Under the pieces are notes generated by a model. It searched no databases. It was not told where the DNA came from and saw only the letters and a program-made list of their open reading frames with translations. From contig NZ_JQNN01000001.1 in assembly GCF_000745265.1 (NCBI RefSeq), positions 4,836,001-4,900,000 on the forward strand: a DNA stretch of 64,000 bases, read 5' to 3'. The DNA is from Massilia sp. 9096 (GTDB lineage Bacteria; Pseudomonadota; Gammaproteobacteria; Burkholderiales; Burkholderiaceae_D). The position numbers and the translations under genes were made by a program. Positions 37,242 to 46,755 of the stretch are shown piece after piece (the stretch's first letter is position 1; every line of letters starts with the position of its first letter).

Positions 37242-37774
37242 TGGGCGTCCCACTGGAACACATGCAGCGCGCGGCGCGCGTCAAAGTCATGATCTTCGAC
37301 GTCGACGGCGTGCTCACCGACGGCAGCCTGACCTACGACGCCAACGGCGAGATCACCAAGACGTTCTTCGTGCTGGACGGCCTGGGCATCCAGCTGCTCA
37401 ATCGCAGCGGCGTGCAGACCGCGATCATCAGCGCGCGTACCTCGCCGATCGTGATCAAGCGCGCGGCCGACCTGGGCATCACCCACGTCTTCCAGGGCCA
37501 GCACGACAAGCGCATCGCGTTTGCCGAGCTGCTCGAGAAAACCGGCGTCACGGCCGAGGAGTGCGGCTACATCGGCGACGACGTGATCGACCTGCCGCTG
37601 CTGTCGCGCGTCGGCTTTGCCGTCACGGTGCCGAGCGGCCATCCGGACGTGCAGTACCGCGCGCATTACGTGACCAGGAATCCGGGCGGACGCGGCGCCG
37701 TGCGCGAAGTCTGCGACATGGTGATGCGCGCCCAGGGCACCTACGAACAGGCGCTCGCGCCGTATTTCGGATAA
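37241..37774 (+). CDS. kdsC: Kdo-8-phosphate phosphatase KdsC
   Basis: HAD-family phosphatase that yields free Kdo. The 177-residue protein has the nucleophile loop FDVDGVLTDG, the motif II Thr/Ser region AIISARTS, and the metal aspartates in YIGDDVIDLPLL. It forms tetramers without a cap domain, as its short length suggests. It overlaps kdsD by one base and precedes lptC by 11 bp. Confidence 0.96.
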   Translation: MGVPLEHMQRAARVKVMIFDVDGVLTDGSLTYDANGEITKTFFVLDGLGIQLLNRSGVQTAIISARTSPIVIKRAADLGITHVFQGQHDKRIAFAELLEKTGVTAEECGYIGDDVIDLPLLSRVGFAVTVPSGHPDVQYRAHYVTRNPGGRGAVREVCDMVMRAQGTYEQALAPYFG

Positions 37775-37785
37775 GGATGGAGGCC

Positions 37786-38409
37786 ATGGCCACGAACACT
37801 CGCAACAAGCGCACCGCGCACCGCGGCCCGCTGCTGGCCCTGATGCTGCTCGGGGTGTTCGCCGCGTTCGGCAGCTTCTGGCTGCTGCAGGTGATGCAGG
37901 GCGACCAGTCGGGGCCGAACATCGATGCGGGCAACGAGCCCGACTACATCATCGACAACTTCAGTTTCGTGCGCATGACCGAGACCGGCCAGCCGCGCTA
38001 CGTGATCACCGGCGACCGCCTGACCCACCACCCGGCCGACAACACCTCCCTGATCGACAAGCCGATCGTGGTGAGCATGACGGTCGAGCGCCCGCACATG
38101 ACCATGACCGCCGAGCGCGCGAACGTGAACCAGAACCAGAACCAGGTCGACCTGGCCGGCAACGTCGACATCCAGCGTCCCGGCGCACCGGCGCGCCCGG
38201 GCATGGGCGCGCTGCAGCCGCTGCGCATCCGCACCGAGGCCATGACGCTGCTGACGGACGACGAGATCGCCAAGACCCAACTGCCGATCACCATGACGCT
38301 GGGCGACGCCAAGGTCGACGCCATCGGCATGGTAGCCAACAACGCAACCCAACAGATCCAGCTGGGCGGCCGCGGCACGGCCACTTTCCCGCCGCGCCAG
38401 CAGCGCTGA
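37786..38409 (+). CDS. lptC: LPS-assembly protein LptC
   Basis: Bitopic inner-membrane part of the LPS transport bridge that takes LPS from LptB2FG to LptA. The 207-residue protein has an N-terminal membrane helix ([19 protein letters not shown]) and a periplasmic OstA-like beta jelly roll ([20 protein letters not shown]...[11 protein letters not shown]). GGATGGAGG upstream favours the ATG at 37786 over that at 37777. A Pro/Ala-rich insert ([14 protein letters not shown]) is unusual in length. Confidence 0.93.
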   Translation: MATNTRNKRTAHRGPLLALMLLGVFAAFGSFWLLQVMQGDQSGPNIDAGNEPDYIIDNFSFVRMTETGQPRYVITGDRLTHHPADNTSLIDKPIVVSMTVERPHMTMTAERANVNQNQNQVDLAGNVDIQRPGAPARPGMGALQPLRIRTEAMTLLTDDEIAKTQLPITMTLGDAKVDAIGMVANNATQQIQLGGRGTATFPPRQQR

Positions 38410-38435
38410 AGCCCTACTAGAGAGGACAAGCACCC

Positions 38436-39080
38436 ATGAAAAAAATACTCGCTGCCGCCATCTTCCTGTTGCCGCTGGCCGCATCGGCCGAGAAAGCGGA
38501 CGCCCTCAAGCCGATCAAGATCGACTACAACGATGCCCACGTCGACCAGGTCACGCAGAACTACATCGCCACCGGCAACGTGGTCATCACGCGCGGCACC
38601 ATGATCCTGAAGTCGGACAAGGCCGAAGTGCAGGAGACCCCGGACGGCTACCGCACCTTCATCCTGACCGCTGCGCCGGGCAAGCTGGCCACCTTCCGCC
38701 AGCACCGCGACGACGGCCCCAACATGTGGGACGAAGGCCAGGCCCAGCGCATCGAGTACGACGAGCGCAACGACCTGGTCAAGCTGTTCTCGAAGGCCGT
38801 CATCAAGCAGCTCGACGGCACGAAAGTAACGCAGGAGATGGACAGCGAATTCATCTCGTACGACAACCGCAAGGAAGTCCTGGTCGGCCGCAACGACGCC
38901 AACGGCGAGAACAAGGTCGGCAATGGCCGCGGCAGCATGACGCTGCAGCCGCACCGCGCACCGGCCGGCGCTGCAGCGCCCGCACCGGCGGCGGCGCCTG
39001 GCGCCCCATCTGCCGCACCCGCGGCCACACCGGCCGCCACCCCCGCCGCGGCGCAACCGGCAGCGGCAGGGAACAAGTGA
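38436..39080 (+). CDS. lptA: LPS transport periplasmic protein LptA
   Basis: Periplasmic bridge protein. The 214-residue precursor has a signal peptide ([17 protein letters not shown]) and an OstA domain ([24 protein letters not shown]...[12 protein letters not shown]). A C-terminal Ala/Pro tail of about 45 residues ([20 protein letters not shown]...) is longer than in E. coli and probably disordered. The stop shares one base with the lptB start (TGATG). Confidence 0.95.
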   Translation: MKKILAAAIFLLPLAASAEKADALKPIKIDYNDAHVDQVTQNYIATGNVVITRGTMILKSDKAEVQETPDGYRTFILTAAPGKLATFRQHRDDGPNMWDEGQAQRIEYDERNDLVKLFSKAVIKQLDGTKVTQEMDSEFISYDNRKEVLVGRNDANGENKVGNGRGSMTLQPHRAPAGAAAPAPAAAPGAPSAAPAATPAATPAAAQPAAAGNK

Positions 39081-39853
39081 TGGAGGTGCGCAACGACGCA
39101 GCCGCGATCGCGTGCGGCAGCACCCTGGTCGTCAAGGGTCTCCAGAAAAGCTACGGCAAGCGCCTGGTGGTGCGCGACGTTTCGCTCGAAGTCGCGTGCG
39201 GCGAGGTGGTCGGCCTGCTCGGCCCGAACGGCGCCGGCAAGACCACGTCGTTCTACATGATCGTCGGCCTGGTGCCGTCGGACGCCGGCACCATCGAAGT
39301 CAACGGCGCCGACATCAGCAGCCTGCCGATCCACCGGCGCGCGCTGATGGGCCTGTCCTACCTGCCGCAGGAAGCCTCGGTGTTCCGCCGCCTGACGGTC
39401 GAGGAAAACATCCGCGCGGTGCTCGAGCTGCAGCGCGAGAACGGCAAGCCGCTGTCCAAGGCGCGCATCAACGAGCGCCTCGACCAGCTGCTGGGCGAGC
39501 TGCAGATCGACAAGCTGCGCCAGAACCCGGCGCTGTCGCTGTCGGGCGGCGAACGGCGCCGCGTCGAGATCGCGCGCGCGCTCGCGACCGATCCGCGCTT
39601 CGTGCTGCTGGACGAGCCGTTCGCGGGCGTGGACCCGATCGCCGTGATCGAGATCCAGCGCATCGTGCGCTTCCTGAAGGAGCGCGGGATCGGCGTGCTG
39701 ATCACCGACCACAACGTGCGCGAGACGCTCGGCATCTGCGACCGCGCCTACATCATCAACCAGGGTGCGGTGCTGGCCTCCGGCCGGCCCGACGACATCA
39801 TCGCCGACGAATCGGTACGCCGCGTGTATCTGGGTGAACACTTCAGAATGTAG
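39080..39853 (+). CDS. lptB: LPS export ABC transporter ATPase LptB
   Basis: Cytoplasmic ATPase of LptB2FG, which extracts LPS from the inner membrane. The 257-residue protein has Walker [10 protein letters not shown], the Q loop [13 protein letters not shown], the signature LSGGERRR, Walker [13 protein letters not shown] and the H-loop ITDHNVRET. The N-terminal extension of about 15 residues ([15 protein letters not shown]) is extra relative to E. coli. It ends two bases before rpoN. Confidence 0.97.
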   Translation: MEVRNDAAAIACGSTLVVKGLQKSYGKRLVVRDVSLEVACGEVVGLLGPNGAGKTTSFYMIVGLVPSDAGTIEVNGADISSLPIHRRALMGLSYLPQEASVFRRLTVEENIRAVLELQRENGKPLSKARINERLDQLLGELQIDKLRQNPALSLSGGERRRVEIARALATDPRFVLLDEPFAGVDPIAVIEIQRIVRFLKERGIGVLITDHNVRETLGICDRAYIINQGAVLASGRPDDIIADESVRRVYLGEHFRM

Positions 39854-39855
39854 TT

Positions 39856-41346
39856 ATGAAACAGACGCTGCAACTCAAGACATCACAGCATCTTGCGCTC
39901 ACGCCGCAACTCCAGCAGTCGATCCGCCTGCTGCAGCTGTCCACTCTCGAGCTGCACCAGGAAATCGAGCAGGTCCTGAGTGATAATCCGCTGCTCGAAC
40001 GGCTCGACGATCCGCTCGACCGCTCGGTGCGCCTGCTGGGCGACGGCGCCATCAACAACGCCCCGGCCACGCCGGGCGAGGCTCCCAGCCCGGCCAACGC
40101 CAACGGCAGCGACGAGCACAGCGCGCCGGCCGCGAACGCCGAGGGCGAGGGCCACGAAGGCGGCGACGACGTGCACGCCGCCGAGCACGACGGCGACTGG
40201 GGCGAGGGCGGCCGGTCGAGCGGCGGCGGCGAGGAAGAGGATGGCCGTCCGCAGCTCGAGGCCAGCCCGGTCTCGCTGCGCGAACACCTGATGGAGCAGG
40301 TGCGCATGACCTGCGCCGCGGCGCGCGACTGCGCCCTGGTCGAGCTGATCGTCGACGCGCTCGACGACAACGGCTACCTCGAGGAATCGCTGGACGACAT
40401 CCACGCGCGCCTGCCGGAAGAGCTCGAGATCGAGTTCGACGAACTGCGCACCGCGCTGTCGATGGTGCAGAGCCTCGACCCGGCGGGCGTGGGCGCGCGC
40501 AGCGCCGCCGAGTGCCTGGCGCTGCAGATCCGCCGCATGCCGGGCGTGCCGCTGGTGACGCGGCGCATGGCCCTGGTCATCGTCGAGCGCTACCTGAGCT
40601 GGTTCGCCCAGCGCGAATTCAACAAGCTGAAAAAGGCGCTCGACTGCGACGACGAGGACCTGCGCGAAGCCCAGGCCGTGATCCGCCGCTGCAACCCGCA
40701 CCCGGGCGCCGCGTTCGCTTCGGACGTGTCGGACTTCGTGGTGCCGGACGTGATCGTGCGCCGCGCCAAGGATGGCTGGAGCGTGCAATTGAATCCCGAA
40801 GTGATGCCGCGCCTGCGCGTGAACAGCCTGTATGCGCAGGCGCTCAAGCAGGGCAAATCCGAGACCCAGATGAGCGCGCAGCTGCAGGAAGCCAAGTGGC
40901 TCATCAAGAACATGCGCCAGCGTTTCGACACGATCCTGCGCGTGGCCCAGGCCATCGTCGAACGGCAGCGCAACTTTTTCTCGCACGGCGCGGTTGCCAT
41001 GCGGCCCCTTGTTTTACGCGAGATAGCTGATACACTAGGTTTACACGAGAGCACAATTTCTCGCGTCACAACGCAGAAATACATGCTGACCCCGCACGGC
41101 ATGTTCGAGCTGAAGTATTTCTTCGGGAGCCACGTTGCCACCGAGGCGGGAGGCGAAGCATCATCGACGGCCATCCGGGCTCTCATCGTACAACTCACAG
41201 GAGCAGAAGACCCCAAGAACCCTTTATCCGACAGCAAGATCGCGGAGATGCTAGGGGAACAGGGAATGGTCATTGCGCGGCGCACGGTCGCCAAATACCG
41301 TGAGGCGCTCAAGATCCCGCCCGTTAGCCTTCGCAAATCCTTGTAA
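39856..41346 (+). CDS. rpoN: RNA polymerase sigma-54 factor RpoN
   Basis: Alternative sigma factor that recognises -24/-12 promoters and needs an AAA+ activator. The 496-residue protein has region I ([20 protein letters not shown]), an acidic region II insert (about 60-135), a core-binding domain, the HTH near [14 protein letters not shown], and the RpoN box [10 protein letters not shown] near the C-terminus. It follows lptB by 2 bp in the standard proteobacterial order. Both PEP-CTERM genes in this window carry RpoN-type promoters. Confidence 0.97.
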   Translation: MKQTLQLKTSQHLALTPQLQQSIRLLQLSTLELHQEIEQVLSDNPLLERLDDPLDRSVRLLGDGAINNAPATPGEAPSPANANGSDEHSAPAANAEGEGHEGGDDVHAAEHDGDWGEGGRSSGGGEEEDGRPQLEASPVSLREHLMEQVRMTCAAARDCALVELIVDALDDNGYLEESLDDIHARLPEELEIEFDELRTALSMVQSLDPAGVGARSAAECLALQIRRMPGVPLVTRRMALVIVERYLSWFAQREFNKLKKALDCDDEDLREAQAVIRRCNPHPGAAFASDVSDFVVPDVIVRRAKDGWSVQLNPEVMPRLRVNSLYAQALKQGKSETQMSAQLQEAKWLIKNMRQRFDTILRVAQAIVERQRNFFSHGAVAMRPLVLREIADTLGLHESTISRVTTQKYMLTPHGMFELKYFFGSHVATEAGGEASSTAIRALIVQLTGAEDPKNPLSDSKIAEMLGEQGMVIARRTVAKYREALKIPPVSLRKSL

Positions 41347-41409
41347 CAAACGCTGCCTGTTGCGCTCCTGCGCACGCTTGCGGCAGCGTATCTTCAAAGG
41401 AGTGTGTGT

Positions 41410-41769
41410 ATGAATCTCACCATCAGCGGCCATCACCTCGATGTCACCCCAGCCATCCGTGAATACGTACAGAACAAGCTCGAACGCATCACCCGCCATT
41501 TCGATCAAGTGATCGATTCCCACGTCATCCTCTGCATCGACAATCTCACCGAAAAAGACAAACGCCAAAAGGCCGAGATCAATCTGCGGGTGGCGGGAAA
41601 GATCCTGCATATCGCCAGCGCCGCGCACGACCTGTACGCCGCGATCGACATGCTGATGGACCGCCTGGACAGGCAGGTCGTCAAATACAAGCAGATGCTG
41701 CAGAATCATAGTCACACCGGACACAAGCGCATGCTGGATGAAGGAGACAGTGCAGCCGCCACGGCCTGA
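41410..41769 (+). CDS. hpf: Ribosome hibernation promoting factor (short HPF/RaiA family)
   Basis: A 119-residue ribosome-associated factor with the family fold ([52 protein letters not shown]). It binds the decoding site of idle ribosomes. AAAGGAG eight bases before the ATG at 41410 decides the start. It follows rpoN by 63 bp and ends in an intrinsic terminator. Confidence 0.95.
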   Translation: MNLTISGHHLDVTPAIREYVQNKLERITRHFDQVIDSHVILCIDNLTEKDKRQKAEINLRVAGKILHIASAAHDLYAAIDMLMDRLDRQVVKYKQMLQNHSHTGHKRMLDEGDSAAATA

Positions 41770-41793
41770 CGCCGTCCGCAGCACAGCATGACG

Positions 41794-41820
41794 AAGGGCG
41801 CACTGGCGCCCTTTTCGTTT
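41794..41820 (+). terminator. Intrinsic terminator after hpf
   Basis: AAGGGCGC/GCGCCCTT is an 8-bp stem with an ACTG loop, followed by TTCGTTTT. It closes the kds-lpt-rpoN-hpf cluster and shows that the crotonase gene should start later, at 41854. Confidence 0.9.
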
Positions 41821-41853
41821 TATGATGCGGCTAGATCAACCATCTCCGACATC

Positions 41854-42951
41854 ATGAGCGCAGACGCTACCCGCGAACACGTGCAGACCCGCATTGCCAA
41901 CGGCACCGGCACCTTTACCCTCGACCGGCCCAAGGCCCTCAATTCGCTGTCGCTCGACATGGTGCGTGCGCTGACGCAGACCCTGCTGCTCTGGCGCGAC
42001 GATCCTGCGGTCGATGCGGTCGTCATCGCCAGCAGCAGCGAAAAAGCGCTGTGCGCGGGCGGCGACATCCGCTTCTTTTACGAAGCCGGCCGTGCCACGC
42101 CGGGCGGTGGCAGCGCGCTGCTCGAAGATTTCTTCACCGAAGAATACGCGCTCAATCACCTGATCCATTTTTATCCCAAGCCCTACATCGCGCTGATGGA
42201 TGGCGTCGTCATGGGCGGCGGCATGGGCATCGCGCAAGGCGGCCCCGACTGCGCACTGCGCATCGTGACCGAGCGGACCAAGATGGCGATGCCGGAGGTG
42301 AACATCGGGCTGTTCCCGGACGTGGGCGGCAGTCACTTCCTGTCGCATGCGCCGGGCAAGCTGGGGGTGTATCTGGGCGTGACGGGCGCGACAATTGGCG
42401 CGGCGGATGCGCTGTATGTCGGGTTGGCGGACGCGTTCGTGCCGGGTGAGCAGATGGGCGCGCTGCACGCATTGATCGAGGCGACCCCGGGTGCGCAACT
42501 GCCGGCGGCCATGCGCGACTTTGCCGCACCGTTTGCGCAGCAGGCCGGCGCGAGCAAGCTGCAAGCCGCGCGCAGCGTCATCGACCGCCACTTCGGCGCG
42601 GCATCGGTGTCCGCCATCATGGCCGCGCTGGCCGGCGACGACGATCCGTTCGCGCAGCAGGCGCTGCAGGCGATGCGCCAGCGCTCGCCGTTGATGATGT
42701 GCGTGACCCACGAGATGCTCGAACGCGGCGCCGCCATGGGCGTGGCCGACTGCCTGCGCATGGAGCGTTCGGTGGTGCGCCGCAACTTCGAACACGGCGA
42801 AGTGCTGGAAGGCGTACGCGCGCTGGTGATCGACAAGGACAACCGGCCTGCCTGGAATCCGCCGGCGCTGGATGCGGTCACGCCGGACATGGTGGCGCGC
42901 TTTTTCGAACCGGTGTGGCCGGACTGGGCGCATCCGCTGCGCCATCTGTGA
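41854..42951 (+). CDS. Enoyl-CoA hydratase/isomerase-family protein (3-hydroxyisobutyryl-CoA hydrolase-like)
   Basis: A 365-residue crotonase. The oxyanion hole is formed by ALCAGGDIRFFYEAG and VMGGGMGIAQGG. PEVNIGLFPDVGG and the long C-terminal ECH_2 extension (ERSVVRRNFEHGEVLEGVRALVIDKD) match 3-hydroxyisobutyryl-CoA hydrolases of valine breakdown. The ATG at 41854 is chosen because the longer frame from 41788 begins in the hpf terminator. TATGAT at 41821-41826 may be its -10. It separates hpf from the rapZ-hprK-ptsN block. Confidence 0.88.
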   Translation: MSADATREHVQTRIANGTGTFTLDRPKALNSLSLDMVRALTQTLLLWRDDPAVDAVVIASSSEKALCAGGDIRFFYEAGRATPGGGSALLEDFFTEEYALNHLIHFYPKPYIALMDGVVMGGGMGIAQGGPDCALRIVTERTKMAMPEVNIGLFPDVGGSHFLSHAPGKLGVYLGVTGATIGAADALYVGLADAFVPGEQMGALHALIEATPGAQLPAAMRDFAAPFAQQAGASKLQAARSVIDRHFGAASVSAIMAALAGDDDPFAQQALQAMRQRSPLMMCVTHEMLERGAAMGVADCLRMERSVVRRNFEHGEVLEGVRALVIDKDNRPAWNPPALDAVTPDMVARFFEPVWPDWAHPLRHL

Positions 42952-42952
42952 T

Positions 42953-42987
42953 CCTCGCGCGCGCGTGACGCGCAGTCCCGCGCGAGG
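42953..42987. terminator. Hairpin between convergent crotonase and rapZ genes
   Basis: CCTCGCGCG and CGCGCGAGG pair over 9 bp, with a small CGCG-TGA-CGCG stem inside the loop. No T-run is present, so a terminator role for the convergent genes is inference. Confidence 0.45.
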
Positions 42988-42989
42988 CC

Positions 42990-43853
42990 TTACGGCTGCT
43001 CGCGGTGCCTGACCACCACGCGCTCGGTATCGCCGAAATACGCCCCGAGCCGCTCCGCCATGTACACCGAACGGTGCTGGCCGCCGGTGCAGCCGACCGC
43101 CACCGTCAGGTAGCTGCGGTTGTCCTTCTTGAACGAGGGCAGCCATTTGGCGATGAAGGCGCGGATGTCCGACAGCAGCTCGGTCGCTTGCGGCTGGGCG
43201 TCGAGGAAGGCGATCACCGGCGCGTCGCGGCCATTCAGCGGGCGCAGCGTCAGGTCGTAGTAGGGATTCGGCACGGCACGCACGTCGAACACGAAGTCGG
43301 CGTCCAGCGGCACCCCGTGCTTGAAGGCGAACGATTCGAAGAACAGCGTCAGCGGCGCGTGTTCGACCTCGGCCAGTTCCTTGACCCAGGCACGCAGCTT
43401 GTTGGCCGACAGCTCGGAGGTGTCGATCACGTGGCCGAGCTTTTCGATCGGTCCCAGGCGGTCGCGCTCTTCCAGGATGCACTCGATCAGCGTGCGGCGC
43501 GACGCCGGGTTCTCGCCGGGACGCAGTTCGTGCGACAGCGGGTGGCTGCGCCGCGTTTCGGAAAAGCGCGCGACCAGCGAATGCGTGCTCGAGGTCAGGA
43601 AGATCACCTTGACCTGGTGGCCTTCGTCGCGCAGCGTGCTGACCGTGGCCGGCAGCTCGGCCAGCGACTCGGCGCTGCGGGCGTCGACCGCGACCGCGAT
43701 CTTCTTGTCCGGGTCGCCGTCGACGGTCTTGACCAGGGCCGGCAGCAGGGCGGGTGGAAGATTGTCGACGCAATAATAACCCGCGTCTTCGAGGACGTTC
43801 AGGGCAACCGATTTGCCGGAGCCCGAGATACCGGTGATGAGTACAATGCGCAT
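42990..43853 (-). CDS. rapZ: RNase adapter protein RapZ (YvcJ-like P-loop ATPase)
   Basis: In E. coli RapZ guides RNase E to the sRNA GlmZ and senses glucosamine-6-phosphate. The 287-residue protein has Walker [11 protein letters not shown], a Walker B-like IAVAVDARS, and the conserved C-terminal domain motifs [20 protein letters not shown] and [19 protein letters not shown]. The ATG at 43853 is preferred to an upstream in-frame TTG. Last gene of the ptsN-hprK-rapZ block. Confidence 0.95.
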   Translation of the reverse strand: MRIVLITGISGSGKSVALNVLEDAGYYCVDNLPPALLPALVKTVDGDPDKKIAVAVDARSAESLAELPATVSTLRDEGHQVKVIFLTSSTHSLVARFSETRRSHPLSHELRPGENPASRRTLIECILEERDRLGPIEKLGHVIDTSELSANKLRAWVKELAEVEHAPLTLFFESFAFKHGVPLDADFVFDVRAVPNPYYDLTLRPLNGRDAPVIAFLDAQPQATELLSDIRAFIAKWLPSFKKDNRSYLTVAVGCTGGQHRSVYMAERLGAYFGDTERVVVRHREQP

Positions 43854-43913
43854 GAGCGCATCATACCGCAATAATTGTCGATGAATTCGTCAAAGACGCG
43901 CGATGAATGCTGC

Positions 43914-44049
43914 TTAATCGCTGCTCATTGCCTGCCGCTGGCGGAGCAGGGGTTTCGTGAAGCATGGCTTCACGCCTGCGGAGCGGGCCGGGCCGCGAGG
44001 GCCGGCACTGTAATGCAGCGCATTAATCGCTGCTCATTGCCTGCCGCTG
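43914..44049. repeat. 27-bp direct repeat duplicating the 3' end of hprK
   Basis: TTAATCGCTGCTCATTGCCT plus CGCTG context occurs at 43914-43940 and again at 44023-44049, 109 bp apart. The second copy is the last eight codons and the stop of hprK. The first copy lies downstream in the hprK-rapZ gap. Between them is a perfect 8-bp hairpin CGTGAAGC-ATG-GCTTCACG (43956-43974). This looks like a duplication of the hprK tail with intervening sequence. Confidence 0.85.
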
Positions 44050-44958
44050 CCGCTCCATGAACTCCTGCAGCGTATCGATGCCGCGCAACTGCAGGATCGT
44101 GTTGCGCACCGCGGCCTCGAGCAGCACCGCGATGTTGCGGCCGGCCGCGACCGGGATCACGACCTTGCGGATCGGCAGGCCCAGCACGTCTTCGGTCGGG
44201 AAGTGGAACGGCAGGCGCTCGACTTCCTCGTCCAGCGCGCCGCGCTTGACCAGGTGGACGATGAGTTTCAGGCGCATCTTGCGGCGCACCGCGGTCTCGC
44301 CGAAGATCGCCTTGATGTCGAGCAGGCCCAGGCCACGCACTTCGAGCAGGTTCTGCAGCAGCGGCGGGCAGCGGCCTTCGATCATGTTGGGGGCAATGCG
44401 CGAGAACTCGACGGCGTCGTCGGCGACCAGGCCGTGCGAGCGCGAGATCAGCTCCAGGCCCAGCTCGCTCTTGCCGAGGCCGGAGTCGCCGGTGATCAGG
44501 ACGCCCACGCCGAGCACGTCCATGAACACGCCGTGCATGATGACGCGCTGCGCCAGCTTCTTGGACAGGTACACGCGCAGGAAGTCGATCACCTGCGCCG
44601 CCGGCAGTGGCGTCGAGAACAGCGGGATGTTCTGCTCGTCGCAGATGGCGAGGATGTCCGGCGGGGTATCGAGACCCTGGGCGATGATCAGCGCCGGCGG
44701 GCCGCCCGCGATCAGCTCGCCGATCACATGGCTGCGCGAGCCGGTTTTCAGGCGCTGGTAATAGTTCAGTTCCTGGTGCCCGAACACCTGGATGCGGCCC
44801 GGGTGGATCAGGTTCAGGTGGCCGACCTGGTCGGCGGCCGAGACGGCGTCGCCCGAGATCAGGCGCTCGCCGCCCGGAAAACCGGCGAACCAGCCGAGTT
44901 GCAGGCTGTCGCGGTTGTCGTCGTACAGCCTCTGGATGGTCAGCGGAGTCTGCAGCAT
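44023..44958 (-). CDS. hprK: HPr kinase/phosphorylase
   Basis: Phosphorylates HPr on Ser46 and reverses it. The 311-residue protein has an N-terminal DRTGG-like domain, Walker [16 protein letters not shown] (about 155-169), the following DDAVEF and the signature [15 protein letters not shown]. In proteobacteria it belongs to the regulatory nitrogen-related PTS. It lies between ptsN and rapZ. Its 3' end is duplicated downstream. Confidence 0.96.
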   Translation of the reverse strand: MLQTPLTIQRLYDDNRDSLQLGWFAGFPGGERLISGDAVSAADQVGHLNLIHPGRIQVFGHQELNYYQRLKTGSRSHVIGELIAGGPPALIIAQGLDTPPDILAICDEQNIPLFSTPLPAAQVIDFLRVYLSKKLAQRVIMHGVFMDVLGVGVLITGDSGLGKSELGLELISRSHGLVADDAVEFSRIAPNMIEGRCPPLLQNLLEVRGLGLLDIKAIFGETAVRRKMRLKLIVHLVKRGALDEEVERLPFHFPTEDVLGLPIRKVVIPVAAGRNIAVLLEAAVRNTILQLRGIDTLQEFMERQRQAMSSD

Positions 44959-44971
44959 GATGGTCGCCGGC

Positions 44972-45454
44972 TCAGCCCAGGGCCTGCAGGCTCGGCTGCC
45001 AGTTGATGATGCGTTCGTGGACCGAGCGCGGATCGGGATCGGTCGCCAGCGCGGTGCGGATCGCCTCGTCCGAGAACAGCTCGGCGATCTCGGACAGGAT
45101 TTCCAGGTGCTGCTGGGTCACGTGGTCCGGGATCAGGAGGAAGAACAGCAGCTTGACCGGCTGGCCGTCGGGCGATTCGAAGGGAATCGGCTCGACCAGG
45201 CGGACAAAAGCGGCCATCGGCGACTTCAGACTCTTGCTGCCCTTGACACGCCCGTGCGGCACGGCGACGCCGTGACCGAGGCCGGTGGAACCGAGGCGCT
45301 CGCGCGCGAACAGGTTGTCCGTGACGGTCGAGCGGGCGATACCCAGATTGTTTTCGAAGATCAGACCAGCCTGTTCAAAGGCGCGCTTCTTGCTCGACAC
45401 TTCGATGTCGAGTTGGACATTCTCGAGCAAGAGGATTTTGCTTAAATTAGTCAT
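44972..45454 (-). CDS. ptsN: PTS IIA-like nitrogen-regulatory protein PtsN
   Basis: EIIA-Ntr of the nitrogen-related phosphotransferase chain. The 160-residue protein has the phosphorylation-site histidine in [11 protein letters not shown] (about residue 68) and the usual [18 protein letters not shown] region preceding it. The start MTNLSKILL at 45454 is preferred to a longer frame. First of ptsN-hprK-rapZ, on the strand opposite to rpoN and hpf; in many betaproteobacteria these genes run together with rpoN. Confidence 0.95.
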   Translation of the reverse strand: MTNLSKILLLENVQLDIEVSSKKRAFEQAGLIFENNLGIARSTVTDNLFARERLGSTGLGHGVAVPHGRVKGSKSLKSPMAAFVRLVEPIPFESPDGQPVKLLFFLLIPDHVTQQHLEILSEIAELFSDEAIRTALATDPDPRSVHERIINWQPSLQALG

Positions 45455-45810
45455 AACACGCTTCAATTGCGGTGCACCAGGGGTGCTTGCGAGCGGGAAT
45501 TATAGGCCTGTTTTATGCCTGTGTAATTCGAATTCTCGTCTGTACGATAAGCTGTAACGCCACCCTCATAAACCGTTACTGACCTGGCTTAAGGATGACG
45601 ACCGAGTGTACGCAATTTCCTATATGGAATTTAGGATTTTGCGCAAGGAATACTTGTTGACAAGCGGTTTCGCCGATTTTTCTGGCGACCCGCAGCGCTG
45701 CCCGGCGCCCCCGGGTCTGTCCTCCGGGCCGGCAGCTGTGGCCCGAAACGGACACTTCACGTCTGCCAGATGGGGGCGCCGAGCTGGATTTCAGCCTGGA
45801 TCCATCGGCT
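45455..45810. other. Gap between ptsN and queF with no assignable gene
   Basis: 356 bp. The ptsN promoter should lie in the left part (AT-rich, GAATTATAGG near 45500). A plus-strand frame from GTG 45606 runs 82 codons into queF antisense. Its first 25 codons are AT-richer and start MYAISYMEFRILRKEYLLTS; the rest is GC-rich Pro/Ala/Gly and looks non-coding. It may hold the start of a decayed gene. No RNA or repeat recognised. Confidence 0.4.
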
Positions 45811-46641
45811 TCACTGGCGCGCGGTGCGCAAATTCGGCGGCTTGCCGGTGCTGAAATTCGCGCGCCAGGGATTGATGTCGAGGCCGCCGCGCCGGGTGTA
45901 GCGGGCATACACCGCAAGCTTGTTCGGTTTGCACTGGCGCAGGATGTCGCTGAAGATACGTTCGACACATTGCTCATGAAACTCGTTGTGCTCGCGGAAA
46001 CCGATCAGGTAGCGCAGCAGGCTTTCCTGGTCGATCTGCGGACCGACGTAGCGGATCTGTACGCTGGCCCAGTCCGGCTGCCCGGTGACCAGGCAATTCG
46101 ACTTGAGCAGGTGCGACACCAGGGTTTCCTCGACCGCGGCTTCTTCAAAATTGGCCTTGAGCAGCTCGGGCGCCGGACTGTAGCTGTCGACTTCGATGTC
46201 GAGGCGGTCCAGCAGCACGCCATCCAGTTCGCCCATCTTGAGCTTGGCGAAATCTTCCGGCAGCGTGAGCGCGACGTGGACCGGCGCACCGAAGGCATTC
46301 GACAAGTCTTCGCGCAGCAGGGCGAGCAGGGCGTCGGTATTGGCCAGGCGGGTCTGGTTGAAGGAATTCAGGTAGAGCTTGAACGACTTGGACTCGACGA
46401 TGTTGGGCGAATCGGCGGGCGCCGTGATGACGGCGATCGCCACCTGAGGCTTGCCGCGCATGTTCAGCCACGACAGCTCATAGGCGTTCCAGATGTCGAC
46501 GCCGAAGAAAGGCAGCGTGCCCTTCAAGCCGAGTTCGTCGCGCTTTTGCTGGCGCGGGATCGGAAACAGCAGCTCGGGCGCGTACTCGGTCTGGTAAGCC
46601 GAGGTTTTGCCGAGCGGCGATTGATCAGGAGTATTGTTCAT
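45811..46641 (-). CDS. queF: NADPH-dependent 7-cyano-7-deazaguanine reductase QueF
   Basis: Reduces preQ0 to preQ1 for queuosine in tRNA. The 276-residue two-domain (E. coli-like) form has the QueF motif [16 protein letters not shown] in the N-terminal half and the catalytic cysteine in [16 protein letters not shown]. The substrate-binding [14 protein letters not shown] follows. It lies 114 bp downstream of ilvA on the same strand. Confidence 0.96.
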   Translation of the reverse strand: MNNTPDQSPLGKTSAYQTEYAPELLFPIPRQQKRDELGLKGTLPFFGVDIWNAYELSWLNMRGKPQVAIAVITAPADSPNIVESKSFKLYLNSFNQTRLANTDALLALLREDLSNAFGAPVHVALTLPEDFAKLKMGELDGVLLDRLDIEVDSYSPAPELLKANFEEAAVEETLVSHLLKSNCLVTGQPDWASVQIRYVGPQIDQESLLRYLIGFREHNEFHEQCVERIFSDILRQCKPNKLAVYARYTRRGGLDINPWRANFSTGKPPNLRTARQ

Positions 46642-46755
46642 GGTTCAGTCTCGATAGGCCGGCTGAGTTTGCCTGCCGCTGCGCACGGGATCGCCGGCGC
46701 GGCGGCAAAGCGGCGTATCGTACACCTTTTTCGGCACTGTATGCGCGTCCAGTCC

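Noticed and set aside
41788..41853. 22-residue N-terminal extension of the crotonase protein
   Set aside because: This stretch is the hpf intrinsic terminator; the family's N-terminus fits the ATG at 41854.
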